A DNA stretch of 6,803 nt. Source: Clostridiales bacterium (GTDB taxonomy: Bacteria; Bacillota; Clostridia; Lachnospirales; CAG-274). The stretch lies in NCBI GenBank assembly GCA_021203425.1, contig JAJQBF010000201.1:1-6803 (forward strand). The letters run 5' to 3'. Made by a program: the position numbers and the translations under genes. Numbering within the stretch: position 1 is the first letter of the stretch; each line of letters starts with the position of its first letter. The notes under the pieces were generated by a model. That model was not told the DNA's origin, did no database searches, and saw only the letters and a list, made by a program, of their open reading frames with translations. Shown one piece after another: positions 1 through 6,250 of the stretch.

Positions 1-40
1 ATTATAATTATATTGCAGCAAAAAATTAAAAGTAAATATA

Positions 41-236
41 CTTACTGCCTGAGATGTTCGCTAGCCTTTTTTTATTGAACCTACAGAGCACAAACGGGAT
101 TCCTATATCCTTCCGCCTATGCCGGGCCCCAAGCTGATTCCCTTTGGGCAGGGGATGGCAGAAGCGGATATGCGGAAACCCACCTATCATAATTGATAGG
201 TGTCAATAGAAGGTAACGGCATCTTGGGTTTTTTAT
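41..236 (+). ncRNA. ssrS: 6S RNA, regulator of RNA polymerase
   Basis: 6S RNA binds the housekeeping RNA polymerase holoenzyme by imitating an open promoter, and lowers transcription in stationary phase. The ends carry the family signature: CCTGAGATG (48-56) pairs over 9 positions with CATCTTGGG (220-228), and CTGAGATGTTCGC closely resembles the E. coli 6S 5' region. A perfect 9-bp hairpin with a TAAT loop (181-189 with 194-202) sits where 6S RNAs carry the small 3' hairpin of the central bubble. A long interrupted arm is seen: 96-103 with 174-181, 104-110 with 166-172, 120-123 with 157-160, and 127-130 with 151-154. The unpaired 5' side of the bubble would be about 57-95. A run of six T (229-234) follows the closing helix and would end transcription. 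The promoter is poorly defined; TAAATA at 33-38 is the best -10. The exact ends are estimates. Confidence 0.85.
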
Positions 237-382
237 TGTTTTAATTTAAACATTGCCTTATATATTAGGTATCAGTTCAGCCGTAAAACGGCGCCGACTG
301 CTAGGGAAGTTACTTTGCGAGTTTATTTGGGCTGGTCTATAACAATTTTATAAGCATAATTTTTTATTTTTTCAATAAATTG
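237..382. other. non-coding spacer with an unexplained hairpin
   Basis: No credible reading frame is seen between the 6S RNA terminator and the glyS promoter. The stretch is AT-rich at both edges, but its middle (about 266-338) is more GC-rich and can fold. GCCGT (280-284) and ACGGC (288-292) form a perfect stem with an AAA loop, and CAGT (273-276) pairs with ACTG (297-300) outside it. An alternative pairing joins CAGCC (278-282) with GGCTG (329-333). No T follows the hairpin, so it is not a standard terminator. It has no tRNA T-loop. Its function is unknown. Confidence 0.4.
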
Positions 383-411
383 TTGACAAGTTCCGGAGTC
401 TTTGATATACT
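383..411 (+). promoter_or_regulatory. housekeeping (sigma-A type) promoter of the T-box–glyS unit
   Basis: TTGACA at 383-388 matches the -35 consensus exactly. TATACT at 406-411 matches the -10 in five of six positions, and the spacer is 17 bases. Transcription would start near 417-419, just ahead of T-box Stem I. A strong constant promoter fits a gene whose control lies in the leader. Confidence 0.85.
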
Positions 412-418
412 TTAAAAA

Positions 419-625
419 GCAAAAATAAAATTATATATATCCGCAGTGACAAAGAAGAGTAGAAAGAAAAATTTTTAAAAGCGAGCCCGGGGCGGTGAAA
501 AGTCGGGCAAAAATTTCCTTTCGAAGGGCGCTTTTGAGCGGAGTTTTAAAAAAGTTGGGTCTTTGCCAAATAGGGTGGAACCGCGGAAAATTTTTTCGTC
601 CCTATGTGTTTGCAGAGGCTTTTTA
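419..625 (+). promoter_or_regulatory. glycine T-box leader of glyS
   Basis: T-box leaders sense uncharged tRNA and then allow read-through into the gene. Stem I is complete. The base helix TCCGC/GCGGA (440-444 with 538-542) is followed by a kink-turn, with bulge 445-447 and sheared pairs G448-A537 and A449-G536. The specifier loop has AGTA (458-461) opposite GAA (523-525) and the codon GGC (527-529). GAAAG/CTTTC (462-466 with 518-522) closes above it. The distal arm has an AGCGA bulge and a GGTGAAA loop (494-500). The antiterminator is ATAGGG/CCCTAT (570-575 with 600-605), with bulge TGGAACC (576-582) and a second helix (583-588 with 594-599). TGGA fits a tRNA ending UCCA, that is, discriminator U as in bacterial tRNA-Gly. 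Only about 28 bases separate Stem I from the antiterminator, so Stem II is absent and Stem III is small or lost. The codon, the bulge base and the downstream gene all agree on glycine. Confidence 0.95.
601..625 (+). terminator. probable T-box terminator alternative to the antiterminator
   Basis: CCT-A-TGT (601-607) can pair with GCA-G-AGG (612-618) around a GTTT loop, with one A-G mismatch and one wobble pair. CTTTTT (619-624) follows. The 5' arm uses the same CCCTAT bases that form the 3' side of the antiterminator, so the two folds exclude each other, as T-box logic requires. The hairpin is short and weak, so this is an inference. Control of translation was considered, but no clear pairing partner for the RBS was found. 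Confidence 0.5.
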
Positions 626-654
626 AGTTTTTAAATTATTCGGAGGTTAGAAAA

Positions 655-2037
655 ATGGCAAAATCTATGGATAAGGTTGTGGCACTCGCTAAGGCAAGAG
701 GCTTTGCTTACGCCGGTTCTGAAATTTACGGCGGACTTGCAAACACTTGGGACTACGGTCCTTTAGGGGTAGAGCTTAAAAACAATGTTAAAAAGGCTTG
801 GTGGAAAAAATTCGTACAGGAAAGCCGTTATAACACAGGGGTTGACTGTGCTATTCTTATGAATCCCCAGGTTTGGGTTGCATCAGGTCACGTAGGCGGC
901 TTTAACGACCCCCTTATGGACTGTAAGGAATGTCACGAAAGATTCAGAGCCGACAACATTATCGAAGACTATATAAAAGAAAACAATCTTGACATTGCCT
1001 GTGACGGCTGGTCAAACGAAAAGCTTAAGAGCTTTATAGATGAAAACAATATTCCCTGCCCCAGCTGCGGCGCACATAATTTTACCGATATACGTCAGTT
1101 TAATCTTATGTTTAAAACCCATGCCGGTGTTACGGAGGACGCAAAAAATGTTGTTTATCTCCGCCCTGAAACAGCACAGGGTATATTCGTAAACTTTAAA
1201 AATGTTCAGAGAACAACAAGAAAGAAGGTTCCTTTCGGAATAGGTCAGATAGGAAAGTCTTTCAGAAATGAAATAACACCCGGAAACTTTACTTTCAGAA
1301 CAAGAGAGTTTGAACAGATGGAGCTTGAATTCTTCTGTAAACCCGGTACTGAGCTTGAATGGCACAAATATTGGAAGGACTTCTGCCACGACTGGCTTAT
1401 TTCTCTTGATATTAAAGAAGAAAACATATCTATGAGAGATCACTCACAGGAAGAGCTTGCTCATTATTCAAACGCAACAACGGATATTGAATATGAATTC
1501 CCCTTCGGCAGAGGCGAGCTTTGGGGCATAGCTTCAAGAACAGATTTTGACTTAAAGGCTCACCAGACAACCTCCGGCGAATCTATGGATTATTTCGATC
1601 CTTCAACAAACGAGAAATATATTCCCTATGTTATAGAACCTTCACTGGGCGCCGACAGAGTTACGCTTGCTTTCCTTTGCGAAGCCTATGACGAAGAAAC
1701 TCTTGAAAACGGAGATGTGAGAACAGTTCTTCACTTCCACCCGGCTCTTGCGCCTTATAAGGCTGCCGTTCTTCCTCTTTCAAAGAAACTGGCTGAAGAG
1801 GCAGGAGCTGTTTATGATGAGCTTTCTAAATATTTCGCTGTAGACTATGACGATGCCTCATCTATAGGAAAGAGATACCGCAGACAGGACGAAATAGGAA
1901 CTCCTTTCTGTATAACATATGATTTCGACTCTAAAGAAGACGGCTGTGTAACAGTAAGAAACAGAGATACGATGGAACAGGAAAGAATTAAAATAAGCGA
2001 TTTGAAGGCTTATCTTGAAGAAAAAACCGCCTTTTAA
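655..2037 (+). CDS. glyS: glycyl-tRNA synthetase, single-chain class II type
   Basis: This cytoplasmic enzyme charges tRNA-Gly with glycine using ATP. The 460-residue protein is the one-polypeptide form, not the separate alpha and beta chains found in many bacteria. Class II features are visible: motif 2 around FRNE (203-206) with a following TRE stretch, and motif 3 EPSLGADR (328-335). Cysteine pairs at 90/93 and 135/138 look like a zinc-ribbon insertion, as known in this family. The anticodon-binding domain covers about 360-460 and includes GKRYRRQDEIGTP (405-417). The start is ATG 655, with RBS CGGAGG at 641-646 spaced 8 bases away. An in-frame ATG at 604 lies inside the T-box terminator and is rejected. 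The gene is governed by the glycine T-box just upstream, which closes a feedback loop on tRNA-Gly charging. Some annotations call this form glyQS. Confidence 0.97.
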   Translation: MAKSMDKVVALAKARGFAYAGSEIYGGLANTWDYGPLGVELKNNVKKAWWKKFVQESRYNTGVDCAILMNPQVWVASGHVGGFNDPLMDCKECHERFRADNIIEDYIKENNLDIACDGWSNEKLKSFIDENNIPCPSCGAHNFTDIRQFNLMFKTHAGVTEDAKNVVYLRPETAQGIFVNFKNVQRTTRKKVPFGIGQIGKSFRNEITPGNFTFRTREFEQMELEFFCKPGTELEWHKYWKDFCHDWLISLDIKEENISMRDHSQEELAHYSNATTDIEYEFPFGRGELWGIASRTDFDLKAHQTTSGESMDYFDPSTNEKYIPYVIEPSLGADRVTLAFLCEAYDEETLENGDVRTVLHFHPALAPYKAAVLPLSKKLAEEAGAVYDELSKYFAVDYDDASSIGKRYRRQDEIGTPFCITYDFDSKEDGCVTVRNRDTMEQERIKISDLKAYLEEKTAF

Positions 2038-2079
2038 AAAATAAAACATCTTCATTAATGTATTTAATATTGTCGGGCA

Positions 2080-2118
2080 GCTGCGCACATACTTTAACAG
2101 AGTATGTGTGCGGCTTTT
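2080..2118 (+). terminator. intrinsic terminator of glyS
   Basis: A 14-bp stem (2080-2093 with 2101-2114), continuous apart from two G-T wobble pairs, encloses a 7-base loop and is followed by TTTT then ATAAT. It begins 42 bases after the glyS stop. The T-tract is short, so some read-through into queA is possible. Confidence 0.85.
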
Positions 2119-2123
2119 ATAAT
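2094..2123 (+). promoter_or_regulatory. probable queA promoter embedded in the glyS terminator
   Basis: TTAACA (2094-2099) matches TTGACA in five of six positions, and TATAAT (2118-2123) is a perfect -10. The spacer is 18 bases. The -35 lies in the terminator loop, and the -10 begins at the last T of the tract. Transcription would start near 2130, leaving a leader of about 30 bases with the queA RBS at 2149-2153. Confidence 0.55.
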
Positions 2124-2159
2124 ACTGCAGTATCACCACAACGGATATGAGGGTTTACT

Positions 2160-3194
2160 ATGAAAACATCTGATTTTTATTATGATTTGCCCAAAGAGCT
2201 TATAGCCCAAACCCCCTTAGTCGACAGGTCTTCTTCACGGCTTTTGGTTTTGGGAAAAAACAGCGGCAAAACAGAACACAAAACATTTAAAGACATAAAA
2301 AATTATCTTAAAGCAGGAGACTGCCTTGTTGTAAACGAAACAAAGGTTATTCCGGCAAGACTTATAGGAGAAAGAAAAAACACGGGCGCAAGAGTCGAAA
2401 TTCTTCTTTTAAAGAGGATTGATGCCGAAAGGTGGGAAACTCTTGTTTACCCCGGAAAAAAAGCAAAACCCGGGAATGTAATTTCCTTCGGAGGCGGTCT
2501 TTTGGAGGCTGAAATCGAAGAAGTTGTAAACGACGGAAACAGAATTGTAAAATTTAACTATGAAGGTATTTTCGAAGAGCTTTTAGACAAGCTGGGTCAG
2601 ATGCCTCTGCCGCCTTATATAACGGAAAAATTAGAGGATAAAACCCGCTATCAAACAGTATATGCCAAAAACAGCGGCTCGGCGGCGGCGCCTACGGCAG
2701 GTCTTCACTTTACCCCCGAACTTCTTTCCGAATTAGAAGAAAAAGGCGTAAAAATAGCCCGCCTTACTCTCCACGTAGGCTTAGGTACTTTCCGCCCCGT
2801 TAAGGTTGAAGATGTGAATAATCACAAAATGCATTCCGAATTTTACAGCCTTATACAGGATCAGGCGGATATTATAAATGAAACAAGAAAAAACGGCGGC
2901 AGAATTATTGCCGTAGGAACAACGACCACAAGGACGCTGGAGTCAATAGCCGACGAAACCGGATATTTGACGAAAAAAAGCGGCTGGACGGATATTTTTA
3001 TTTATCCCGGTTATAAATTTAAACTTGTGGATAACCTTATTACAAATTTTCACCTTCCCGAATCAACTCTTATTATGCTTGTCAGCGCACTTGCCGGTAA
3101 GGAAAATATAATGAAAGCCTATAAAGAGGCAGTTGAAATGAAATACCGTTTTTTCTCTTTCGGAGATGCAATGTTTATTACAACGGAAATATAA
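2160..3194 (+). CDS. queA: S-adenosylmethionine:tRNA ribosyltransferase-isomerase
   Basis: QueA transfers and rearranges the ribosyl part of S-adenosylmethionine onto 7-aminomethyl-7-deazaguanine at position 34 of tRNAs with GUN anticodons. This makes epoxyqueuosine, the step before queuosine. The protein is 344 residues, the normal family length. Conserved blocks appear in order: YDLPKELIAQTP (8-19), NETKVIPARL (59-68), QMPLPPYI (147-154), GSAAAPTAGLHFT (173-185), HVGLGTFRPV (205-214), GTTTTRTLES (253-262), NFHLPESTLIMLVSA (296-310) and YRFFSFGDAMFI (329-340). The ATG start has RBS GAGGG spaced 6 bases away. Its usual partner tgt is not downstream; the next gene is convergent. queA is therefore probably transcribed alone from the promoter in the preceding terminator. 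Confidence 0.97.
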   Translation: MKTSDFYYDLPKELIAQTPLVDRSSSRLLVLGKNSGKTEHKTFKDIKNYLKAGDCLVVNETKVIPARLIGERKNTGARVEILLLKRIDAERWETLVYPGKKAKPGNVISFGGGLLEAEIEEVVNDGNRIVKFNYEGIFEELLDKLGQMPLPPYITEKLEDKTRYQTVYAKNSGSAAAPTAGLHFTPELLSELEEKGVKIARLTLHVGLGTFRPVKVEDVNNHKMHSEFYSLIQDQADIINETRKNGGRIIAVGTTTTRTLESIADETGYLTKKSGWTDIFIYPGYKFKLVDNLITNFHLPESTLIMLVSALAGKENIMKAYKEAVEMKYRFFSFGDAMFITTEI

Positions 3195-3213
3195 CTTTAA
3201 ATATTAAGACAAA

Positions 3214-3242
3214 GGCGGAAGGGTTTTCCTTTCCGCCCGTTT
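3214..3242 (+). terminator. terminator of queA, possibly shared with the convergent spoIIP
   Basis: GGCGGAA (3214-3220) pairs with TTCCGCC (3231-3237), and two more G-C pairs extend the stem past a bulged T. The tail CGTTTATT (3238-3245) serves the plus strand. Read on the minus strand, the same stem ends in TTTGTCTTAA, a weaker T-tract. It is the only hairpin seen between the two convergent stop codons (63 bases), so shared use is likely. Confidence 0.75.
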
Positions 3243-3257
3243 ATTATTCATCGATTA

Positions 3258-4259
3258 TCAGTTATCGGTATTGGTATTAGAATTAGAATTAGAATTAGTT
3301 ATTGTTTTTGCTATAATTTCAGCCAAAGGCCAACGGGCATTATATGCCTCTTCTACAGTGTTTGTCTGTGCCCCAAGCTCCACAAGGGAAGACAGAGGTT
3401 TCATATGAAGGGAATATCTGTAAGCATTTATGTAAATTTTTCTTGCAAAGCCGGGGTAAAGTAAATCTGAATTCTGTTTTATTTTATAACTGAAGGCTAA
3501 ATTTGTTTTTAGATAAGGGTTTTCAAGCCCTTCTGTTTCTTCCAAAACACCGCCGTTCCATATTCTGCATATACCGTTAAAAAACATAATTTGAGCCGTA
3601 TTTTTCCCGTTTAAATTTGTTACAAGCCTTGTCCCTTCATTTACACCGTCTCTGTGAAGGTCTATTACAACCTCTATTGTTTTATTATTTTCAAGATATT
3701 CACGAATAACAGACTCCATCCTTTCATAAGCCCCCAAAATAGAAACCGTCCCGTTTACATAGTCAAACCTGTCTTTAACGTGAAGACAGCCTATTCCGTA
3801 ATTATTTTCCAATATTTCGCAAAGTTTCTCCCCTACCCCTACAATTGTGTCCTCTTCAGCGCCCTCTCTGCTGTCGGCAAAGGCTTCGTGAGAATGAGTA
3901 TGAAAAACCAAAACCTTCGGTTTATCCTTTTGAGGCTTAATTTTAAGATTTTCTTTTTCAAAGACCTCTGTGTTAAAAAGGGTCGGGTCAAGCCCTGTTT
4001 TTCCGTCTACAATATAATATTTTTCTTTAAGGGAAACCAAATCCGTAATACTTTCGGTGCTTTCTTCTTCCTCAAAAAACATAAGTGTAGGATTAAATAT
4101 CAAATTGGGGTTTTCCACAAAAACACCGCCCCTTAAATCCCCTCGAAACATTTTGAAAAGCAAAACCGCAAAAACCCCTAACAATAATATAAGGAGAAAT
4201 TTCTTTTTGTCAAAACTTCTCCTTACATTTCTTTTTACATATCTTCTTTTTCTTCTCAA
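3258..4259 (-). CDS. spoIIP: stage II sporulation protein P, engulfment peptidoglycan hydrolase
   Basis: SpoIIP is a membrane-anchored amidase/endopeptidase that works with SpoIID and SpoIIM to thin septal peptidoglycan so the mother cell can engulf the forespore. The 333-residue protein has a very basic N-terminus (1-20), one membrane segment (about 21-37), a variable linker to about 112, and the catalytic domain (about 114-318). Visible motifs are VFHTHSHEAF (118-127), VIDLHRD (198-204) and SLVELGAQTNTVEEA (291-305). H120, H202 and E294 are the likely metal and catalytic residues by family resemblance. The start is TTG, supported by RBS GGGAG (4268-4272) 8 bases away; the nearby ATG is out of frame and stops after three codons. 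The protein is shorter than B. subtilis SpoIIP in the linker. It ends in a repetitive Asn/Ser/Thr tail (322-331). Confidence 0.95.
   Translation of the reverse strand: MRRKRRYVKRNVRRSFDKKKFLLILLLGVFAVLLFKMFRGDLRGGVFVENPNLIFNPTLMFFEEEESTESITDLVSLKEKYYIVDGKTGLDPTLFNTEVFEKENLKIKPQKDKPKVLVFHTHSHEAFADSREGAEEDTIVGVGEKLCEILENNYGIGCLHVKDRFDYVNGTVSILGAYERMESVIREYLENNKTIEVVIDLHRDGVNEGTRLVTNLNGKNTAQIMFFNGICRIWNGGVLEETEGLENPYLKTNLAFSYKIKQNSDLLYPGFARKIYINAYRYSLHMKPLSSLVELGAQTNTVEEAYNARWPLAEIIAKTITNSNSNSNTNTDN
3267..3296 (-). repeat. hexanucleotide tandem repeat in the 3' end of spoIIP
   Basis: Five 6-base units stand in tandem. Plus-strand GGTATT occurs twice (3267-3278) and AGAATT three times (3279-3296). 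On the coding strand they read (Asn-Ser)x3 then (Asn-Thr)x2. Because the unit is two codons long, a gain or loss of units would lengthen or shorten the tail without a frameshift. Confidence 0.9.
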
Positions 4260-4299
4260 AAAACCATCTCCCGCCGCCTGTAATTACTGCCCATATGTT

Positions 4300-4328
4300 A
4301 TTATATGCGCTGTATATTATTTAAATGA
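4300..4328 (-). promoter_or_regulatory. candidate mother-cell sigma-E promoter of spoIIP
   Basis: On the minus strand, TCATTTA (4328-4322) is followed after 14 bases by CATATAAT (4307-4300). The B. subtilis sigma-E consensus is close to KMATATT-N14/15-CATACAMT. The -10 matches 7 of 8 and the -35 matches 5 of 7, with correct spacing. It sits in the only gap upstream of spoIIP, directly after the GNAT stop codon, and the start would be near 4293. Family knowledge supports it, since spoIIP is a sigma-E gene in B. subtilis. Confidence 0.65.
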
Positions 4329-4331
4329 CGG

Positions 4332-5132
4332 TCAGTTGAACATAAGATTCATATAAAAATCATAATTTTTTTCGTAGAAATAAGCCATTCCTATAGGTCT
4401 GCCCAAACCCGGTTCTCTGCCGATTCCCTCTTTAAAACCCGTTTCCTTTAAAATACGGCTTGCTAAAATTTCTTTTTTATCCCCCATAATTTCATCAAAC
4501 AAAATTTTTCCGTTTTCAACAGAGTAAAAACAGTAGGAAATAAGACCGCTTTCGTCATAAAGCCCCTGACAGTTTCCTCCGAATTTTCCGAACATATTAA
4601 GCTGCCTTTCAAAATACTCTTCATTTCTGATAATGTATTTTTTTCGAAAAGGCTTTTTTTCATAAACCTTAATAAGGTCGGAGGGGCGGCAGTTACCTGT
4701 GCAAAAACCGCTGCTGTCGATATCTTCGGCTGTAAACCTTCTTTCCGAAACAAAAGAGGATTCTCTGTAGCCCAGTCTTCGGTAAAATTCAAAAAGAGAC
4801 TTGTTTCCGGGTATAAGAACAGAGGCAGCTCTGCCTTTCCGGCTGTCGTTTTCCCGGGAATAATTTATGATATTTCCGCAGATTCCCTTTCCCCGAAACT
4901 CGGGAAAGGTCCCCACTGCATAAAGGTAGGTTACGTCGCCTATGCCCTTTATTTTATAGGGCAGTTCCATAGCCGAACCTCTTAAAACACCATCTTTAAC
5001 ATCTATAAGGGTATTTTCCGGCTTATATATATTTTCGAAAATCCAGCTGCAAAAACTCTCCTCACCGGGAAAACAGACATTAAAAAGCCTTTTTAATTCC
5101 TCTGTATCACTTTTTTCAGCATATTTTATCAC
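4332..5132 (-). CDS. GNAT-family N-acetyltransferase, substrate unknown
   Basis: A 266-residue protein whose first half is a GNAT domain. It moves an acetyl (or acyl) group from CoA to an amine that cannot be named. Motif A is AVGTFPEFRGKGICG (72-86), with R80 and G83 of the CoA pyrophosphate loop; C85 stands where glycine or alanine is usual. Motif B is NKSLFEFYRRLGYRE (110-124). The second half (about 150-266) is not recognised; its strands around 197-216 suggest a further partial GNAT-like fold, remotely like Eis proteins. The start is GTG 5132, with RBS GAGGG (5141-5145) 8 bases away. A longer frame from 5174 would cover 59 bases of the upstream gene and has less support. The chosen start overlaps the DUF2156 gene by 17 bases, which points to coupled translation. 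Confidence 0.85.
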   Translation of the reverse strand: MIKYAEKSDTEELKRLFNVCFPGEESFCSWIFENIYKPENTLIDVKDGVLRGSAMELPYKIKGIGDVTYLYAVGTFPEFRGKGICGNIINYSRENDSRKGRAASVLIPGNKSLFEFYRRLGYRESSFVSERRFTAEDIDSSGFCTGNCRPSDLIKVYEKKPFRKKYIIRNEEYFERQLNMFGKFGGNCQGLYDESGLISYCFYSVENGKILFDEIMGDKKEILASRILKETGFKEGIGREPGLGRPIGMAYFYEKNYDFYMNLMFN

Positions 5133-6030
5133 AATAATATCCCTCGTAAGCCTCTCCCAAAAATTCAGGCGCATAAGACATTTTGGCCTGCCTTAAGCCC
5201 TCAAGCCCCATATCCTCTTCACGGTTTATATATTTATAGCCTTTTAAATTTCTCTTTGCAAATTCGTTGTTTATAATTTGATAGGCTCCGTTCATATTCG
5301 GAAGGGCTTTTTCAATGTTTACGACAAAAACCTCGCTGTTAAACTCCGTTCCCAAAGTCATAGCAATAACCTTGCCTTCAAGCCTTATAAGACCCCCTTT
5401 TACACCAAGCTCACGTCTTGCCTCCAAAAGGGCTTTAACAGCCGCCGTTTCTCCTTCAAACTCTTTAGGGTTGTGAAGTGAAACCCACTTAAGCTGAAAG
5501 GCATAAAATTCTTCTGCGTTAAAATCGTCTAAGTCTTCATAGTTCCAGCGACCTTCGTTGTCCTTCATAAATCTGTTAAGATGGTTTTTCTTACCATGGA
5601 GCTTTTTGCCCTTAAGCTCAATAAGCTTTTCCGAAAGATAAATATAATCGGCAAAATCTCTTGAAAGAACCAAATTAATATTGTCTTTGAAAACCATCTC
5701 GGCAATTTCCTTCTGCCATCTGCTTACGAAACAGAAATAAAGCTTTCCGTCTGTTCTTTTTCCTTCATCAATCAAAACCTTTAGGGTTTCACAAAAGCCA
5801 CTCCTGTCTCCGAAGGGCATAAGATAAAAATCGGCGCCTTTTTCGGGAGAAGTCATCTTTATATATAAATAGCCGTTATAAAGGGCATACATACTTTTAT
5901 ATTCATATGCCCACATATATAAATCGGCAAAATTATGCTCTCCTATAAAGCCGCTTTCCTTTTTTAAATATTTATCAAGCAAATCTCTGTCACCAAGTTC
6001 AACATTTTTAAAATTAAGCCTTGACGGCAT
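5116..6030 (-). CDS. DUF2156 (phosphatidylglycerol lysyltransferase C-domain-like) protein
   Basis: A 304-residue soluble protein related to the C-terminal aminoacyl-transferase domain of MprF-type lipid lysyltransferases, itself a tandem GNAT-like fold. Recognisable blocks are LSEKLIELKGKKLHGKKNHLNRF (132-154), VFVVNIEKALPNMNGAYQIINNEFA (234-258) and YKYINREEDMGLEGLRQAKMSY (265-286). No membrane segments are seen, so it lacks the flippase half of MprF and its acceptor is unknown. The start is ATG 6030, with RBS AGAGG (6039-6043) 8 bases away. A longer TTG start at 6081 lies inside the promoter -10 and cannot be transcribed. It is the first gene of a two-gene unit with the overlapping GNAT gene. 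Assignment to the domain family is confident; the reaction is not known. Confidence 0.85.
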   Translation of the reverse strand: MPSRLNFKNVELGDRDLLDKYLKKESGFIGEHNFADLYMWAYEYKSMYALYNGYLYIKMTSPEKGADFYLMPFGDRSGFCETLKVLIDEGKRTDGKLYFCFVSRWQKEIAEMVFKDNINLVLSRDFADYIYLSEKLIELKGKKLHGKKNHLNRFMKDNEGRWNYEDLDDFNAEEFYAFQLKWVSLHNPKEFEGETAAVKALLEARRELGVKGGLIRLEGKVIAMTLGTEFNSEVFVVNIEKALPNMNGAYQIINNEFAKRNLKGYKYINREEDMGLEGLRQAKMSYAPEFLGEAYEGYYCDKIC

Positions 6031-6080
6031 AAATATAACCTCTTTTCTGTTTTCATAACTTTTAATTATTTCCTCAGCCA

Positions 6081-6109
6081 ATTATAGTTAAATAATCTAC
6101 CCTTGTCAA
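6081..6109 (-). promoter_or_regulatory. consensus housekeeping promoter of the DUF2156–GNAT unit
   Basis: On the minus strand, TTGACA (6109-6104) and TATAAT (6086-6081) are both perfect matches and are separated by 17 bases. Transcription would start near 6074, giving a leader of about 44 bases before the ATG at 6030. Confidence 0.9.
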
Positions 6110-6137
6110 GGCAGAAAACAACTTTTTTACAGCATCA

Positions 6138-6186
6138 GAACACAAAGAGAGCCGCCATCAGGCATAAATGTAAAACAGCAGCTCTC
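6138..6186 (-). terminator. possible terminator of hpf
   Basis: On the minus strand, GAGAGCTGC (6186-6178) pairs with GCGGCTCTC (6155-6147): 9 bp with one wobble and a 22-base loop. TTTGTGTT follows. The large loop and broken T-tract make it a modest terminator. It is the best hairpin between the hpf stop and the next promoter. Confidence 0.5.
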
Positions 6187-6250
6187 AAAAGTCATTCACA
6201 AACCGGAACAACAAATATTCATTTATAATATGAGATGTTTCCTCTATAGT

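Noticed and set aside
266..338. Possible tRNA or degenerate tRNA
   Set aside because: Size is about right, but there is no T-loop sequence, no cloverleaf and no acceptor stem.
604..654. In-frame ATG at 604 as the glyS start, adding 17 residues
   Set aside because: It lies in the 3' strand of the T-box antiterminator and in the terminator, has no RBS, and an ideal RBS precedes ATG 655.
1012..1443. Open frames on the minus strand inside glyS
   Set aside because: They lie antisense to a clear synthetase, have no family features and no RBS; they are shadows of codon use.
3654..4356. Plus-strand open frames opposite spoIIP
   Set aside because: The products are rich in Phe, Lys and Asn without motifs and lie antisense to a well-conserved gene.
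4332..6030. DUF2156–GNAT pair as a GNAT toxin-antitoxin module
   Set aside because: GNAT toxins are shorter and sit with small DNA-binding antitoxins. The partner here is a 304-residue transferase-fold protein without a DNA-binding motif.
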